Positions 44,643 through 53,631 of a DNA stretch of 64,000 bases are shown here, piece by piece. How positions within the stretch are numbered: position 1 is the stretch's first letter; each line of letters starts with the position of its first letter. Location: the NCBI GenBank assembly GCA_016191525.1, contig JACPOK010000026.1:62001-126000 (forward strand), written 5' to 3'. Under the pieces are notes generated by a model. The model was not told the origin of the DNA and did not search any database. It worked only from the letters and a program-made list of their open reading frames with translations. The translations under genes and the position numbers were made by a program. This DNA comes from Burkholderiales bacterium. GTDB lineage: Bacteria; Pseudomonadota; Gammaproteobacteria; Burkholderiales; Burkholderiaceae_C.

Positions 44643-45434
44643 ATGAACAGCAAACTCACACTGAATCTCGACAAGTCGGCCAACGCGCTGCGCCTCGCGC
44701 TCGACAAGGCCGGCGTGGTGGCGAACGTGAAGGCGGAAACCGCCGCCATCATCGACGTCTCCGGCTCGTTCGAGCACGAGCATGAGGAGGGCACGACCAG
44801 CATCCTGATCGAGCGGCTCGTACCGTACTGCATGGTGCTCGACCCGGACCGCAAGATGGACGTCTTCACCTTCAGCGACGGTGAACGCAACGCCCACTAC
44901 TTGGGCGCGGTGACGCCCGACGATGCGCGCGACTACGTCACGCGCAACATCGTCGACCGGGTTCCGGGCTGGAACGGCGGCACGACGTACAGCTTCGTTC
45001 TCGAGCGCGCGCTCGAGCACTTCGGATGGAAGGCGTGCGAGGAGGCGCACCGCTCATCGCAGGGCGCCGGCTTCCTGAGCCGGCTGTTCGGCTGGTCACC
45101 GGGCGGGCATGAGCACAGTGCGTCGCACACGCACGAGAAGAGGCGCTCGCTGGTTCTCTTCATCACCGACGGCGAAAACGACGGCAGCGACGAGGCGCGC
45201 ACCATGCGCGTCCTGGAGGAATCGCAGCAGCGTGGCGACCAGGTCTACTTCCTGTTCATCGGTGCCTGTGAAGACAAGGGCGTCACGTTCGAATTCGTAC
45301 AGAAGATCGCGCGCCGGTTCAGGAATACCGGCGTGGTGGTGATCCGCGATCTCGAAGCCTTCGTGGCGCAATCGGACGAGGAACTCAACGCCGCGCTGCT
45401 TGGAGCCGAGCTTGTCGAGTGGCTGAAGTCGTAG
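44643..45434 (+). CDS. von Willebrand factor A domain protein of the Ter operon (TerY/TerF-like)
   Basis: 263 aa. The N-terminal 25 residues (NSKLTLNLDKSANALRLALDK) copy the first strands of TerD proteins. A vWA domain follows with all MIDAS residues: AAIIDVSGSFEHEHEEG (D-x-S-x-S), the Thr in GGTTYSF, and FITDGENDG. A His-rich insertion (HEHSASHTHEK) lies before the last MIDAS loop. It is likely a divalent-cation-dependent protein-binding partner that assembles the TelA/TerD proteins. No signal peptide, so it is cytoplasmic. Last gene of the operon. Confidence 0.82.
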   Translation: MNSKLTLNLDKSANALRLALDKAGVVANVKAETAAIIDVSGSFEHEHEEGTTSILIERLVPYCMVLDPDRKMDVFTFSDGERNAHYLGAVTPDDARDYVTRNIVDRVPGWNGGTTYSFVLERALEHFGWKACEEAHRSSQGAGFLSRLFGWSPGGHEHSASHTHEKRRSLVLFITDGENDGSDEARTMRVLEESQQRGDQVYFLFIGACEDKGVTFEFVQKIARRFRNTGVVVIRDLEAFVAQSDEELNAALLGAELVEWLKS

Positions 45435-45696
45435 GACGCATGCCCTCGCATGAGGGTTCCTTTGCCCGTGCGAGGTGACCGAAGCCAGCATGACCTCAAT
45501 CCGCCTCTTGAGCGGCAGCGCTCTCCTGCCTATCGCGGCAGCCGAGGCAGTGTAGCGATTCAAGTCGCCGAGTTAGTCGTTTGCCGAGTCGGTATGTCCA
45601 ATTTCGGACCTTTGCGGCCCAACTCAGCTTTAGACGCATCTCAATGGACGGGGGCTGCGGGACCCGAGGTTAAAGTTTTCACTTAGAATCCGCGCA

Positions 45697-46068
45697 ATGC
45701 GACGCTTGTTTCTCATCTTCTTGCTGCTCATGGTGCAGTTCCAGTTCGTCTGGGGCGCCGCCGCTGCATATTGCGGGCACGAGACGTCCGCAGTCCGTGC
45801 CGCACATTTTGGGCATCATGAGCATCGCCATCAAGGCGATGGGTCCAGGGCGCTGACCTCGGAGAAAGATAGCAACGGCCAAGGGCTCGCCCATGCCGAT
45901 TGCGGCAGCTGTCACTTCGGAACTTTGGGAGCGTTGCCCGCTCCTGGCGTTGTCATGGCCGAGCTGAGCCTTTCTGAATATCTCGCTGAGCTAGGCCCGC
46001 GCTTCAGCTCCCACGTCCCTTCCGCTCCGGAACGTCCCGATCGAATCGCACTCGTAGCTGCTGCCTGA
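45697..46068 (+). CDS. czcI: CzcI-like leader protein of the czc operon
   Basis: 123 aa. A signal peptide (MRRLFLIFLLLMVQFQFVWGAAA) is followed by YCGHE, the His run HFGHHEHRHQGDG, an ADCGSCHFG motif and a Pro-rich C-terminus (SAPERPDRIALV). This is the organisation of CzcI of Cupriavidus metallidurans, a small exported protein encoded just before czcC and thought to control czc expression. It lies 91 nt upstream of czcC on the same strand. The PxRPDR ending fits the idea of a translated regulatory leader. Confidence 0.8.
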   Translation: MRRLFLIFLLLMVQFQFVWGAAAAYCGHETSAVRAAHFGHHEHRHQGDGSRALTSEKDSNGQGLAHADCGSCHFGTLGALPAPGVVMAELSLSEYLAELGPRFSSHVPSAPERPDRIALVAAA

Positions 46069-46159
46069 TTCGGCGGCGGCATCGTGTCCGCCCGTCTTCG
46101 ACCGACGTCCCCGATGTCGCCTTCGGATCATTTTTACGTGATTCAAGAAGGATGATTCG

Positions 46160-47437
46160 ATGCAATTCCCCACACTGGTGCTGGCCTTCGTGCTGGCTGC
46201 CACCACCGCGTCAGCAAGCGCACAGAGTTCTGCTGGGGGCGGCTCGCTGTCCCTGGCCGAGGCGATGCGCCTGGCCGAAACAGCGAGCACGGCAGTCCGC
46301 TCCAAGGAGGCGCAATTGGCCGCCGCTGAGGGCGCCCGCCTTGAAGCCGCATCACCGTTTTTCCGCAACCCCGAGCTGAGCGTCGAGAAAACACGGCGCC
46401 AGTCAGCGGTTGCCGATTCGCGGGCCAGCGAGTGGACCGCAGGCATTGCCCAGCCCATCGAAATCGGGGGCCAACAGTCGCGGCGGCGTGAGGCAGCGGC
46501 CGCTTCCTTGGATGCATTGCGCGCGGAAATAGACGATTCACGCCGCCGGGCGCGCTCGGATGCAGCATCACGTTTTTTCGCCGTACTGGCAGCCCAGCGG
46601 CGGTTGTTGGTCGAGCAGCGGTCGCTCGACCTGTTCGACCGCGCTGCGCAGGCGGTCGCTAAGCGCCGAAGCGCGGGAGAGGACACTCGCCTTGACGCCA
46701 ATGTGGCATTGATTGAGGCGGAGCGCGCGCGCAATGCGGTTGCGCGGGCTCGCGAGCAAATCCTGGAAGCGCGCGGCGAGCTTGCCACTTTGCTGCAACT
46801 GCCGGCTGCGAATCTGACCGAGGTTGTGGGAGAAATCGGCGTGCCACCCGTCGATCGCCTCCCCTATGGACTCGACCAAATGCAGTCTTCGGCTCAGACA
46901 CTTCCCAGGCAGCGTGCGCTCACAGCTCGCCTGGACGCCGCGAAGGCCCGCGTGGCCCTGGCTCGGGCCGGTCGCCTCCCGGACCTAACGGTGGGGGTCA
47001 ACGTTGGCCGTGAGGGTTCCAGCGTCGCGCGCGAGCGGGTCACCGCGTTGGTGTTGAGAATGCCGCTTCCGATTTTTAATCGCAACGACGCCGCCATCGG
47101 CGAAGCCTTGACGGCTGCCACCCAGGCTGAAGTCGATCGCGACAGCGGCATGCGCAATGCGCTGGCGCAGGTTAGGGGACTCTGGAGCAAACTTGAAAGC
47201 CAGCGGGAGCGCGTGGAGCGCCTGCAGCGCACCATGCTCGCTGCCGCCACCGACAACCAGCAGCTTGCCGCGAAATCCAGGCAAGCCGGCCAGATCGGCC
47301 TGCTTGAGCAGCTCATCATTAACCGCCAGGCGCTGGACGCCGAGCGCGACCTGATCGAGGCTTTGGCGGACTATCACACGACCCGAATCGAACTTGAAAA
47401 TGCGGCCGGCTGGTCGCAGGAAGGAACTGCGCGATGA
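46160..47437 (+). CDS. czcC: CzcC outer membrane channel (TolC family)
   Basis: 425 aa. A signal peptide (to ASA, about 22) precedes two outer-membrane-efflux repeats of long helices: GSLSLAEAMRLAETAS and ASPFFRNPELSVE at the start, then the second repeat LDAAKARVALARAGRLPDLTVGVNVGREG. It forms the outer membrane and periplasmic tunnel for CzcBA. It overlaps czcB by 4 nt. Confidence 0.92.
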   Translation: MQFPTLVLAFVLAATTASASAQSSAGGGSLSLAEAMRLAETASTAVRSKEAQLAAAEGARLEAASPFFRNPELSVEKTRRQSAVADSRASEWTAGIAQPIEIGGQQSRRREAAAASLDALRAEIDDSRRRARSDAASRFFAVLAAQRRLLVEQRSLDLFDRAAQAVAKRRSAGEDTRLDANVALIEAERARNAVARAREQILEARGELATLLQLPAANLTEVVGEIGVPPVDRLPYGLDQMQSSAQTLPRQRALTARLDAAKARVALARAGRLPDLTVGVNVGREGSSVARERVTALVLRMPLPIFNRNDAAIGEALTAATQAEVDRDSGMRNALAQVRGLWSKLESQRERVERLQRTMLAAATDNQQLAAKSRQAGQIGLLEQLIINRQALDAERDLIEALADYHTTRIELENAAGWSQEGTAR

Positions 47438-48663
47438 AGATGTTCAACGATGCCGCTGGGCGCCCTGTGCGCTTGACTGCGCTGGCTGTAGCCCTAGCGA
47501 TGGTGTTTGCACTTGCTGCTTGCGGCAAGAGCGGAGAGAAGGACGCGGCTGCCGGTGACAGTGCCAAGAGCGCCGAGAAGTCTGGGGACAAGAAAGAGAA
47601 GGAAGGCGATCACAAGGAAGGCGAGAAGGCGCTGACCCTGACCACCGAAGAGGCGGAAAAGGCCGGCGTCAAGGTTCAGGAGATCAAAGCCGAAACCATG
47701 GGCGAAACCATTGTCGTCACGGCGACGATCGAGCCCAATCAGGAGCGGGTGGTGCGGGTGGCGCCACGTGTCGAGGGCAGAGTCATCGCCATGCCAGCAA
47801 AGCTCGGTGACCGGGTCGCCGTGGGACAGACCCTGGCGACTCTCGACAGCGTTGCGGTGGGCGAGGCCCATGCGGCCTGGGTCCAGGCGCAGGCCGAGCA
47901 GCGGATCGCCGAAAGTGATTTCAAGCGTGCCGAGTCGCTCATCGCAGACGAGATCATCCCGCGCAAGGACTTCCTGCGCGCCCAGGCCGAAAGGGACAAG
48001 ACCGCAGCCAACGCCCGCAACGCCGCCGACCGACTGCGGCTGCTCGGGGGAGCGCCGCGCGCGCAAGGCGGCGGTGTATCCACCTTTGCTCTGACGTCGC
48101 CATTCGCGGGCACCGTGATCGAGAAAAAGGCCTCTCTGGGCGGCCTGGCCAGTCCGAGCGAACCGATCTTCACCATTGCCGACCTGGGGCTTGTCTGGAT
48201 TCAGGCGGCCCTGCCGGAATCCGCTCTGGCGAAAGTGCGGGTGGGCGCCAGCGCCAAAGTGACGGTGCCGGCCTATCCCGCCGAGTCCTTCAGCGGCCGC
48301 GTGGCGCATATCGGCGCCGGCGTCAACAAGGATTCACGCACGGTGGCTGCGCGCATCGAAGTCACCAACGCCGATGGACGTCTGAAGCCCGAGATGTTTG
48401 CCACCGCAACCATCGAGGTGGCCGGCGAGAAGCGCGGCGTGATGACGCTGCCTGACGACGCGATCGTGTTGATGCAGGGGCAACCCACTGTCTTCGTCTT
48501 TGAACAGGGCGCCTACGCTGCGCGTGTGGTCGAACCCGGCGAACGGATGGGCGGCCGCACGGTACTCAAGGCCGGCATCAAGCCGGGCGAGCAAGTCGTA
48601 ACTGCGGGCGCATACGCGCTGAAGGCACGAACGCTCAAGTCGCAAATCAGCGGCGGGCATTGA
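47434..48663 (+). CDS. czcB: CzcB periplasmic adaptor (membrane fusion protein)
   Basis: 409 aa. A lipoprotein-like signal (VFALAACGKSGEKD) is followed by a Lys/Glu/Asp-rich, repetitive linker and the HlyD-type adaptor: VAPRVEGRVIAMPAKLGDRV (lipoyl half), a helical hairpin, LTSPFAGTVIEKKASLGGLA and beta-barrel segments ending at GEQVVTAGAYALKA. It lacks the extra N-terminal zinc-binding and C-terminal domains of some CzcB proteins. It couples CzcA to CzcC. Confidence 0.92.
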   Translation: MKMFNDAAGRPVRLTALAVALAMVFALAACGKSGEKDAAAGDSAKSAEKSGDKKEKEGDHKEGEKALTLTTEEAEKAGVKVQEIKAETMGETIVVTATIEPNQERVVRVAPRVEGRVIAMPAKLGDRVAVGQTLATLDSVAVGEAHAAWVQAQAEQRIAESDFKRAESLIADEIIPRKDFLRAQAERDKTAANARNAADRLRLLGGAPRAQGGGVSTFALTSPFAGTVIEKKASLGGLASPSEPIFTIADLGLVWIQAALPESALAKVRVGASAKVTVPAYPAESFSGRVAHIGAGVNKDSRTVAARIEVTNADGRLKPEMFATATIEVAGEKRGVMTLPDDAIVLMQGQPTVFVFEQGAYAARVVEPGERMGGRTVLKAGIKPGEQVVTAGAYALKARTLKSQISGGH

Positions 48664-48678
48664 GAAGGACTATAAATA

Positions 48679-51600
48679 ATGCTCAATGCAATAGTTGAAG
48701 CCTCCCTGCGCTACAAGGTGCTGGTGATGGTGGCTTTGGTGGTGCTGGCCGGCCTCGGCGTGATGGCGTTTCGGCAAGTGCCGGTCGATGCCTTCCCCGA
48801 TGTCACGCCCGTCCAAGTCAACGTCTACACCGAGTCCCCGGGGGTCGCTGCCGAAGATATCGAACGGCTGCTCACTGTGCCGATCGAGGGCGCGATGGCG
48901 GGCCTGGCCGACGTCGAGGTCGTACGCTCGGTGTCGCTGTTCGGCCTGTCCTATGTTGGCGTCTACTTCAAGGACGATGTTGATATCTACTTCGCTCGCC
49001 GTCTCGTAGGCGAAAAACTGCAGGAGGTCAAGGGGCGCCTGCCGCAGGGTTACGGCCAACCCGAACTCGGGCCGAACAGTTCGGGCCTGGGCCAAGTGTT
49101 CTGGTACACCATCGAGGACGCCGACAAGAAGCTCAGCGCGATGGACTTGCGCACGCTGAATGACTGGACTGTGCGTCTGATTCTGCGCACTGCGCCGGGC
49201 GTTGATGATGTGACGTCATGGGGTGGTTACGAGAAGCAGTTCCAAATCCAGATCGATCCGCGCCTTCTGCTGAAGTACAAGCTCTCGTTCAAGGACGTGA
49301 TGGAACGGGTCGCCGCCAACAACAAGCAGGTCGGTGGCCAATACCTGAACATTGGTGTAGAGCAGTACCTGGTGCGCGGGCTGGGCTTGGTCGGTAATGC
49401 GGTCGAAATTGGTGACATCGTTGTGGCCGAGCGCAACGGTTCGCCGGTCCGCGTCAAGGATGTGGCCGCGGTGAAGGAGGCCCCTGCGGTGCGGTTCGGC
49501 GCGGTGACGCGCAACGGCAAGGAGACCGTGCTGGGCATGGCACTTGCTCGGGTCAACGAGAACGCCGCCAAGGTGGTTGAAGGCACAAAGGCCAAGCTGG
49601 CTACTGCACAGGCGGCCCTGCCCAAAGGCGTAGAGCTGAAGGCGGTGTACGACCGCACCGAAATCGTCGCCAAGGCGGTGAAGACTGCTGAAAGCGCTTT
49701 GCTGGAGGGCTCGATCCTTGTCGCGGTGATCCTGTTCCTCTTCCTGGGCGAGTTGCGCTCGGCGTTGGTCGTCGTGGTAACACTGCCGCTGGCCATGCTG
49801 TTCGCCTTTATCTGCATGCAACGCTTCGGGCTGTCGGCCAATCTGATGTCGCTGGCCGGACTGGCCATCGGCATCGGCATGATGGTCGACGGCGCGGTGG
49901 TGATGGTGGAGAACGCCTTCCGCCTGCTGTCGCATGCACGCGAGTCGGGCCGGCCGATCAGCCGCACCCACGTCGTGCTGGAAGCGGCCCATGAGGTGGC
50001 CAATCCGATTGCGTTCGCTATCCTCATCATCATCGTCGTCTTCCTGCCCCTGTTCTCGCTGACCGGGCTGGAGGGAAAGATGTTCAAACCGATGGCGCTG
50101 ACGATCACGTTCGCGATGCTGGGTTCGCTGATCCTGTCGCTAACCGTCGTGCCTGTTCTGGCTGCGCTGATCCTTAAGCCCATGGAGGAGAAGGACACCT
50201 GGCTCGTGCGCCACGCGAAAAGGTTTTACTTGCCATTGCTGGATTGGGCCCTCGAACGCAAAAAGCTCGTCGTCCTTTCGGCGGTGGGGCTTCTGGTGGG
50301 GTCGCTGGCGCTCTTTCCGCTGCTGGGCAAGGAATTTATGCCGCAGCTGACTGAAGGCACCGTGATGTTCCGCGTGTCGGCAATTCCATCCACATCGCTG
50401 GAGGAGTCTGTTCGCATCGCCAATGTGATGGACGCCAAGCTGCGCGCCAAGTATCCGCAGGTGAACTCGGTGTTGGCGATGATTGGTCGCGCCGAGAAGG
50501 GCGAGACCACGGACGTGAGCTACATGGAGTTGCTGCTCGACTTGAAGCAACCGAAGGAATGGCCGCAGAAAATCGGCTATGCCGAACTTGCCAAGGACAT
50601 GCAGGAGATGCTTGAGGTCGAAGTGCCGACCGCCGTTTTCACGGCGACGCAGCCGATTCAGAGCCGGGTCGAAGAGCTGATTTCCGGCGTGCGTGCGACG
50701 CTGGCACTTAAGGTCTATGGCCAGGATCTCGACAAGCTGGAGGAACTGTCGGCCCAAATCCAGGGCGTACTCGGTGCCGTGCCCGGTGTGGCCGACCTGT
50801 CGGCCGAGGCCAATAAGGGCAAGCCGCAGATGGTCATCAAGGTGGACCGTGCGGCCGCGGCGCGGTACGGCCTCAACGCTGACGACATTCTCCAGGTCGT
50901 GCAAGCCGGGATTGGCGGCGAGACCGTCTCGACCCTGATCGAGGGGACAAAGCGCTTCGACATCGCCGTGCGCCTAGCCGACGAGTTCCGCAGCAGTCCG
51001 TCGGCCATCGCCAACATCCCGATCCGCACCGCCGAAGGGGCTTTGGTGCCCTTCTCTCAGGTCGCCAAAATCGACTTGGACGAAGGCTACACATTTGTGC
51101 GCCGCGAAGCCTTGCAGCGCTATGCCGTGTTGCAGATGGATGTTCAGGGACGCGATGTCGACAGCTTCGTGAAGGATGCGGACGCCGCCATCAAGGCAAA
51201 AGTGAAGATGCCCACCGGCTATTGGGTCGAATGGGGCGGCGCCTTTGAAAACCAGCAGCGTGCAATGGCTCGCCTGGCGATCATCGTGCCGCTGACCATT
51301 GGCCTCATCTTCATTCTTCTGTACACGGCTTTCAACTCGCTTCGGCATGCCACGCTGATCATTGCCAACGTGCCGTTTGCCATCATCGGCGGGATCATCG
51401 GCCTGTTCATCACGAGGCAGTACCTGTCGGTGCCGTCGGCGATTGGCTTCATCGCCGTCTTCGGGGTGGCGATGTTGAACGGCATCGTTCTGGTGACCTT
51501 CCTGAACGATCAGCGAAAGCATGGCCTGTCGATCCGTGACGCGGTACGCCAGGGCGCGGCGATGCGTTTGCGTCCGGTTCTCATGACAGCTTCGGTGGCC

Positions 51601-51801
51601 ATCCTGGGATTGGTGCCGATGCTACTCTCCTCGGGCGTCGGCGCCGAAACGCAGCGGCCCCTGGCGACCGTGGTCGTGGGCGGCTTGATCACGTCCACGC
51701 TGCTGACGTTGCTGCTGTTGCCGCTCCTCTACGAATGGTCCGAGACCCGGGCAGAGGCGCGGCAGCGCGCGCGCAACCCGGACGAATCAACGACATCTTG
51801 A
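48679..51801 (+). CDS. czcA: Heavy-metal RND efflux pump CzcA-like
   Basis: 1040 aa, twelve membrane helices, two periplasmic loops, with PVDAFPDVTPVQV at the start typical of HME-RND pumps. The helix-4 motif is LAIGIGMMVDGAVVMVENAF: D404, G, A and E411 are kept, but the first Asp of the CzcA DFG motif is Gly398, and the helix has features midway to CusA. Substrate (Zn, Co, Cd, Ni) is therefore uncertain even though the gene order czcICBA is classical. 15 nt after czcB with a weak AAGGA. Confidence 0.92.
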   Translation: MLNAIVEASLRYKVLVMVALVVLAGLGVMAFRQVPVDAFPDVTPVQVNVYTESPGVAAEDIERLLTVPIEGAMAGLADVEVVRSVSLFGLSYVGVYFKDDVDIYFARRLVGEKLQEVKGRLPQGYGQPELGPNSSGLGQVFWYTIEDADKKLSAMDLRTLNDWTVRLILRTAPGVDDVTSWGGYEKQFQIQIDPRLLLKYKLSFKDVMERVAANNKQVGGQYLNIGVEQYLVRGLGLVGNAVEIGDIVVAERNGSPVRVKDVAAVKEAPAVRFGAVTRNGKETVLGMALARVNENAAKVVEGTKAKLATAQAALPKGVELKAVYDRTEIVAKAVKTAESALLEGSILVAVILFLFLGELRSALVVVVTLPLAMLFAFICMQRFGLSANLMSLAGLAIGIGMMVDGAVVMVENAFRLLSHARESGRPISRTHVVLEAAHEVANPIAFAILIIIVVFLPLFSLTGLEGKMFKPMALTITFAMLGSLILSLTVVPVLAALILKPMEEKDTWLVRHAKRFYLPLLDWALERKKLVVLSAVGLLVGSLALFPLLGKEFMPQLTEGTVMFRVSAIPSTSLEESVRIANVMDAKLRAKYPQVNSVLAMIGRAEKGETTDVSYMELLLDLKQPKEWPQKIGYAELAKDMQEMLEVEVPTAVFTATQPIQSRVEELISGVRATLALKVYGQDLDKLEELSAQIQGVLGAVPGVADLSAEANKGKPQMVIKVDRAAAARYGLNADDILQVVQAGIGGETVSTLIEGTKRFDIAVRLADEFRSSPSAIANIPIRTAEGALVPFSQVAKIDLDEGYTFVRREALQRYAVLQMDVQGRDVDSFVKDADAAIKAKVKMPTGYWVEWGGAFENQQRAMARLAIIVPLTIGLIFILLYTAFNSLRHATLIIANVPFAIIGGIIGLFITRQYLSVPSAIGFIAVFGVAMLNGIVLVTFLNDQRKHGLSIRDAVRQGAAMRLRPVLMTASVAILGLVPMLLSSGVGAETQRPLATVVVGGLITSTLLTLLLLPLLYEWSETRAEARQRARNPDESTTS

Positions 51802-51818
51802 GCCGAAAGGAGACTAGC

Positions 51819-52157
51819 ATGAAAGAAGTAAAGGCCTATGTTCCACACGAACGGGTCGCGGACGTGGTCGCGGCCCTGCGCGACAGCCTGGTATGGGGCG
51901 GTAGCAAGGGCGACCGCCGCCACAACCTGGCGGTCTACGTCGTCAAGGGTTTCGCCCTGTCGCCTCAGACAGAGGACCACCATTTCTCGATGGCGCTCGG
52001 CGACGAGGTGGTCAATGAGTACAAGCTGGAGCTGATTTGCGAAGATGCCGAGGCCGACGGGCTGGTGGCCGCGATTGTGGCCGCAGCGCGTACGGGCCAG
52101 GCGCTGGCAGGTTGGATCACCGTTTCGGAACTGGTCAGTGCCGTTCCCATCAAGTAG
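51819..52157 (+). CDS. PII-like (GlnB-related) protein of the czc operon
   Basis: 112 aa. The beta-alpha-beta-beta-alpha-beta pattern of PII proteins is visible: KEVKAYVPHERVADVVAALR, KLELICEDAEADGLVAAIVAAARTGQALAGWITVSEL. The T-loop region is short and contains GGSKGDRRHN rather than the uridylylated Tyr motif of GlnB. PII-like proteins next to metal RND pumps form a separate group in the PII superfamily (PII-NG). AAAGGAGA precedes ATG 51819, 17 nt after czcA. A sensing or pump-control role is inferred. Confidence 0.75.
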   Translation: MKEVKAYVPHERVADVVAALRDSLVWGGSKGDRRHNLAVYVVKGFALSPQTEDHHFSMALGDEVVNEYKLELICEDAEADGLVAAIVAAARTGQALAGWITVSELVSAVPIK

Positions 52158-52194
52158 TTTTGCCACCCCTTGGAACCACTGAAAGGATATTTCC

Positions 52195-52563
52195 ATGAAC
52201 CGACTGCTCGTTCCCCTGATGCTCTGCGTGAGCATTGCCCCGCCAGCCATCGCCGCAGAAGACCACAAGCCGAAGAACGGCGGCGTGGTGGTCGAGACAA
52301 AGGCCGGCGACCTCGAACTGGTCGCCAAGCCAGACGTCATCGTGATCTACGTGAGCGACCACGGCAAGGCGGTGAAGCTGACCACCGCCAGTGGCAAGGT
52401 CACGGTGTTCGCGGGCACTGAAAAGGCCGAGGCGCCGTTGACCCTCGTCGGCGACAAGCTCGAGGCCAAGGGCAGCTTCAAGGTTGCGCCGGGCAACAAG
52501 GCGCTGGCCGAGGTCTCGATCAACGGCAAGCCGGCCGTTGCGGCCCGCTTCACCCTGAACTAA
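52195..52563 (+). CDS. Small periplasmic protein downstream of czcA
   Basis: 122 aa. Signal peptide MNRLLVPLMLCVSIAPPAIA (cleavage at AIA-AED) is followed by an all-beta domain with PKNGGVVVETKAGDLELVAK and alternating hydrophobic strands, ending at AAVAARFTLN-like sequence. It has no Cys or Met clusters and one His. Similar small proteins, sometimes fused to CzcB, follow czcA in many operons; the role is unknown. It is 37 nt after the PII-like gene. Confidence 0.65.
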   Translation: MNRLLVPLMLCVSIAPPAIAAEDHKPKNGGVVVETKAGDLELVAKPDVIVIYVSDHGKAVKLTTASGKVTVFAGTEKAEAPLTLVGDKLEAKGSFKVAPGNKALAEVSINGKPAVAARFTLN

Positions 52564-52644
52564 ACCCGAGCCTGCCGCTGGGTTGACGCACTCCACACAG
52601 CGGACGTTCGTCAACCTTCCGGCGGCGCACCGAGTGCCAAGGCC

Positions 52645-52884
52645 ATGTTTCGCATCCCGCACAATGTCCCGCTCGCCATCTTGATCTTCTGGATCTGGGT
52701 TGGGTTCGTTGCGGTCGTGCTGGCGACATACTTCTTGATTCGCTGGTGGCGACGCAAACATCCGTTGCCGCCTCCAGCGCCCGAACTCTCATATTCGGCG
52801 CGGCTGCGCGAGCGCTTGGAAGCGCAGCAGCGCGCCGCGCGCGCCGAGCGCGCCGCGCGGCGCCAAAAGGCGGGTAGCAAATGA
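52645..52884 (+). CDS. Single-pass membrane protein with charged tail
   Basis: 79 aa. One transmembrane helix (about 10-32, LAILIFWIWVGFVAVVLATYF) is followed by IRWWRRKHPLPPP and a basic/acidic, probably helical tail of Arg-Ala-Glu repeats (RLEAQQRAARAERAARRQK). The tail should face the cytoplasm. I recognise no family. It overlaps the HupE/UreJ gene by 4 nt, so the two are co-translated. Confidence 0.5.
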   Translation: MFRIPHNVPLAILIFWIWVGFVAVVLATYFLIRWWRRKHPLPPPAPELSYSARLRERLEAQQRAARAERAARRQKAGSK

Positions 52885-53504
52885 GGAGCGATCATCGCAT
52901 CCGGCGGTGCTTTGTTGGCGCGGGAATTGTGCTTTTGGCGAGTCCAGCGGCTTGCGCACATGAATTGGCGTCACGTTCGGGTGCGTTCCTCGCTCCAGCC
53001 GTGCACCTGGTCTTAGGAGTGGATCACGTCCTGGCCCTGCTCGCGCTGGGAATCCTTATCGGACAAACGCACGGCATGGGCCGGCTCGACAGCGTCTTCT
53101 CATTCGGCCTGACGTTCTTCATTGGCATTTACGCGATGCAGCTGATCCCGGATACCGCACTTGCCCCAAGTATGGAGGCACTGGGGAGCGCCGCCTGTGC
53201 GCTCTTGGTGGGACTCGTCGTAGCCTCAAGCCTTCGGCTTCCGTCGTGGGCGCCCTACTTGGCCGGCGGAATTCTCGGACTCGTCCAGGGTATGGTCAGC
53301 GGCCACGCGATGAGCGAGGGGCGCGCGCTGCTCCTGTCGATGCTCGGCGCCGTGCTGGCCGCGATAGCACTGCTCGTCTTAGGCGCCGTGGTCGCCAGTA
53401 GAAGTTCACTTCTGCGATATGGTGCCGCCGCCACGCGGATGTTCGGAGCCTTGGTGGCGGCCTTTGGCTTCGTCATGCTCATTGCAGGCACCATCGGTGG
53501 GTAA
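52881..53504 (+). CDS. HupE/UreJ-family membrane protein
   Basis: 207 aa. After a signal-like helix and HELASRSGAF comes the family motif HLVLGVDHVLALLALGIL, then five further helices including GHAMSEGRALL. HupE/UreJ proteins are nickel or cobalt permease-like proteins usually beside hydrogenase or urease genes; neither is present here, so it is probably a stand-alone metal transporter tied to the czc operon. ATG 52881 overlaps the previous stop. Confidence 0.8.
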   Translation: MRSDHRIRRCFVGAGIVLLASPAACAHELASRSGAFLAPAVHLVLGVDHVLALLALGILIGQTHGMGRLDSVFSFGLTFFIGIYAMQLIPDTALAPSMEALGSAACALLVGLVVASSLRLPSWAPYLAGGILGLVQGMVSGHAMSEGRALLLSMLGAVLAAIALLVLGAVVASRSSLLRYGAAATRMFGALVAAFGFVMLIAGTIGG

Positions 53505-53631
53505 CATGCTGCACGCACACTACACATGGAACGGCTGAGATGGATGCGGCCGATGGAAGACTTTGGATCAGCAGCTCAATGCGCTGGTTGGGCCTGAAGT
53601 CCAGCAAATTTATGGAACTGCATCGAAATGA

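Noticed and set aside
42979-45434. TerD and vWA proteins considered as parts of a phage tail or gas-vesicle locus
   Set aside because: No structural phage genes or gas-vesicle genes are nearby, and both proteins have clear Ter-family features.
45684-45689. TAGAAT as a -10 element for czcI
   Set aside because: It would start transcription at or inside the first codon and has no good -35. A promoter further upstream in 45435-45680 is more likely but not recognisable.
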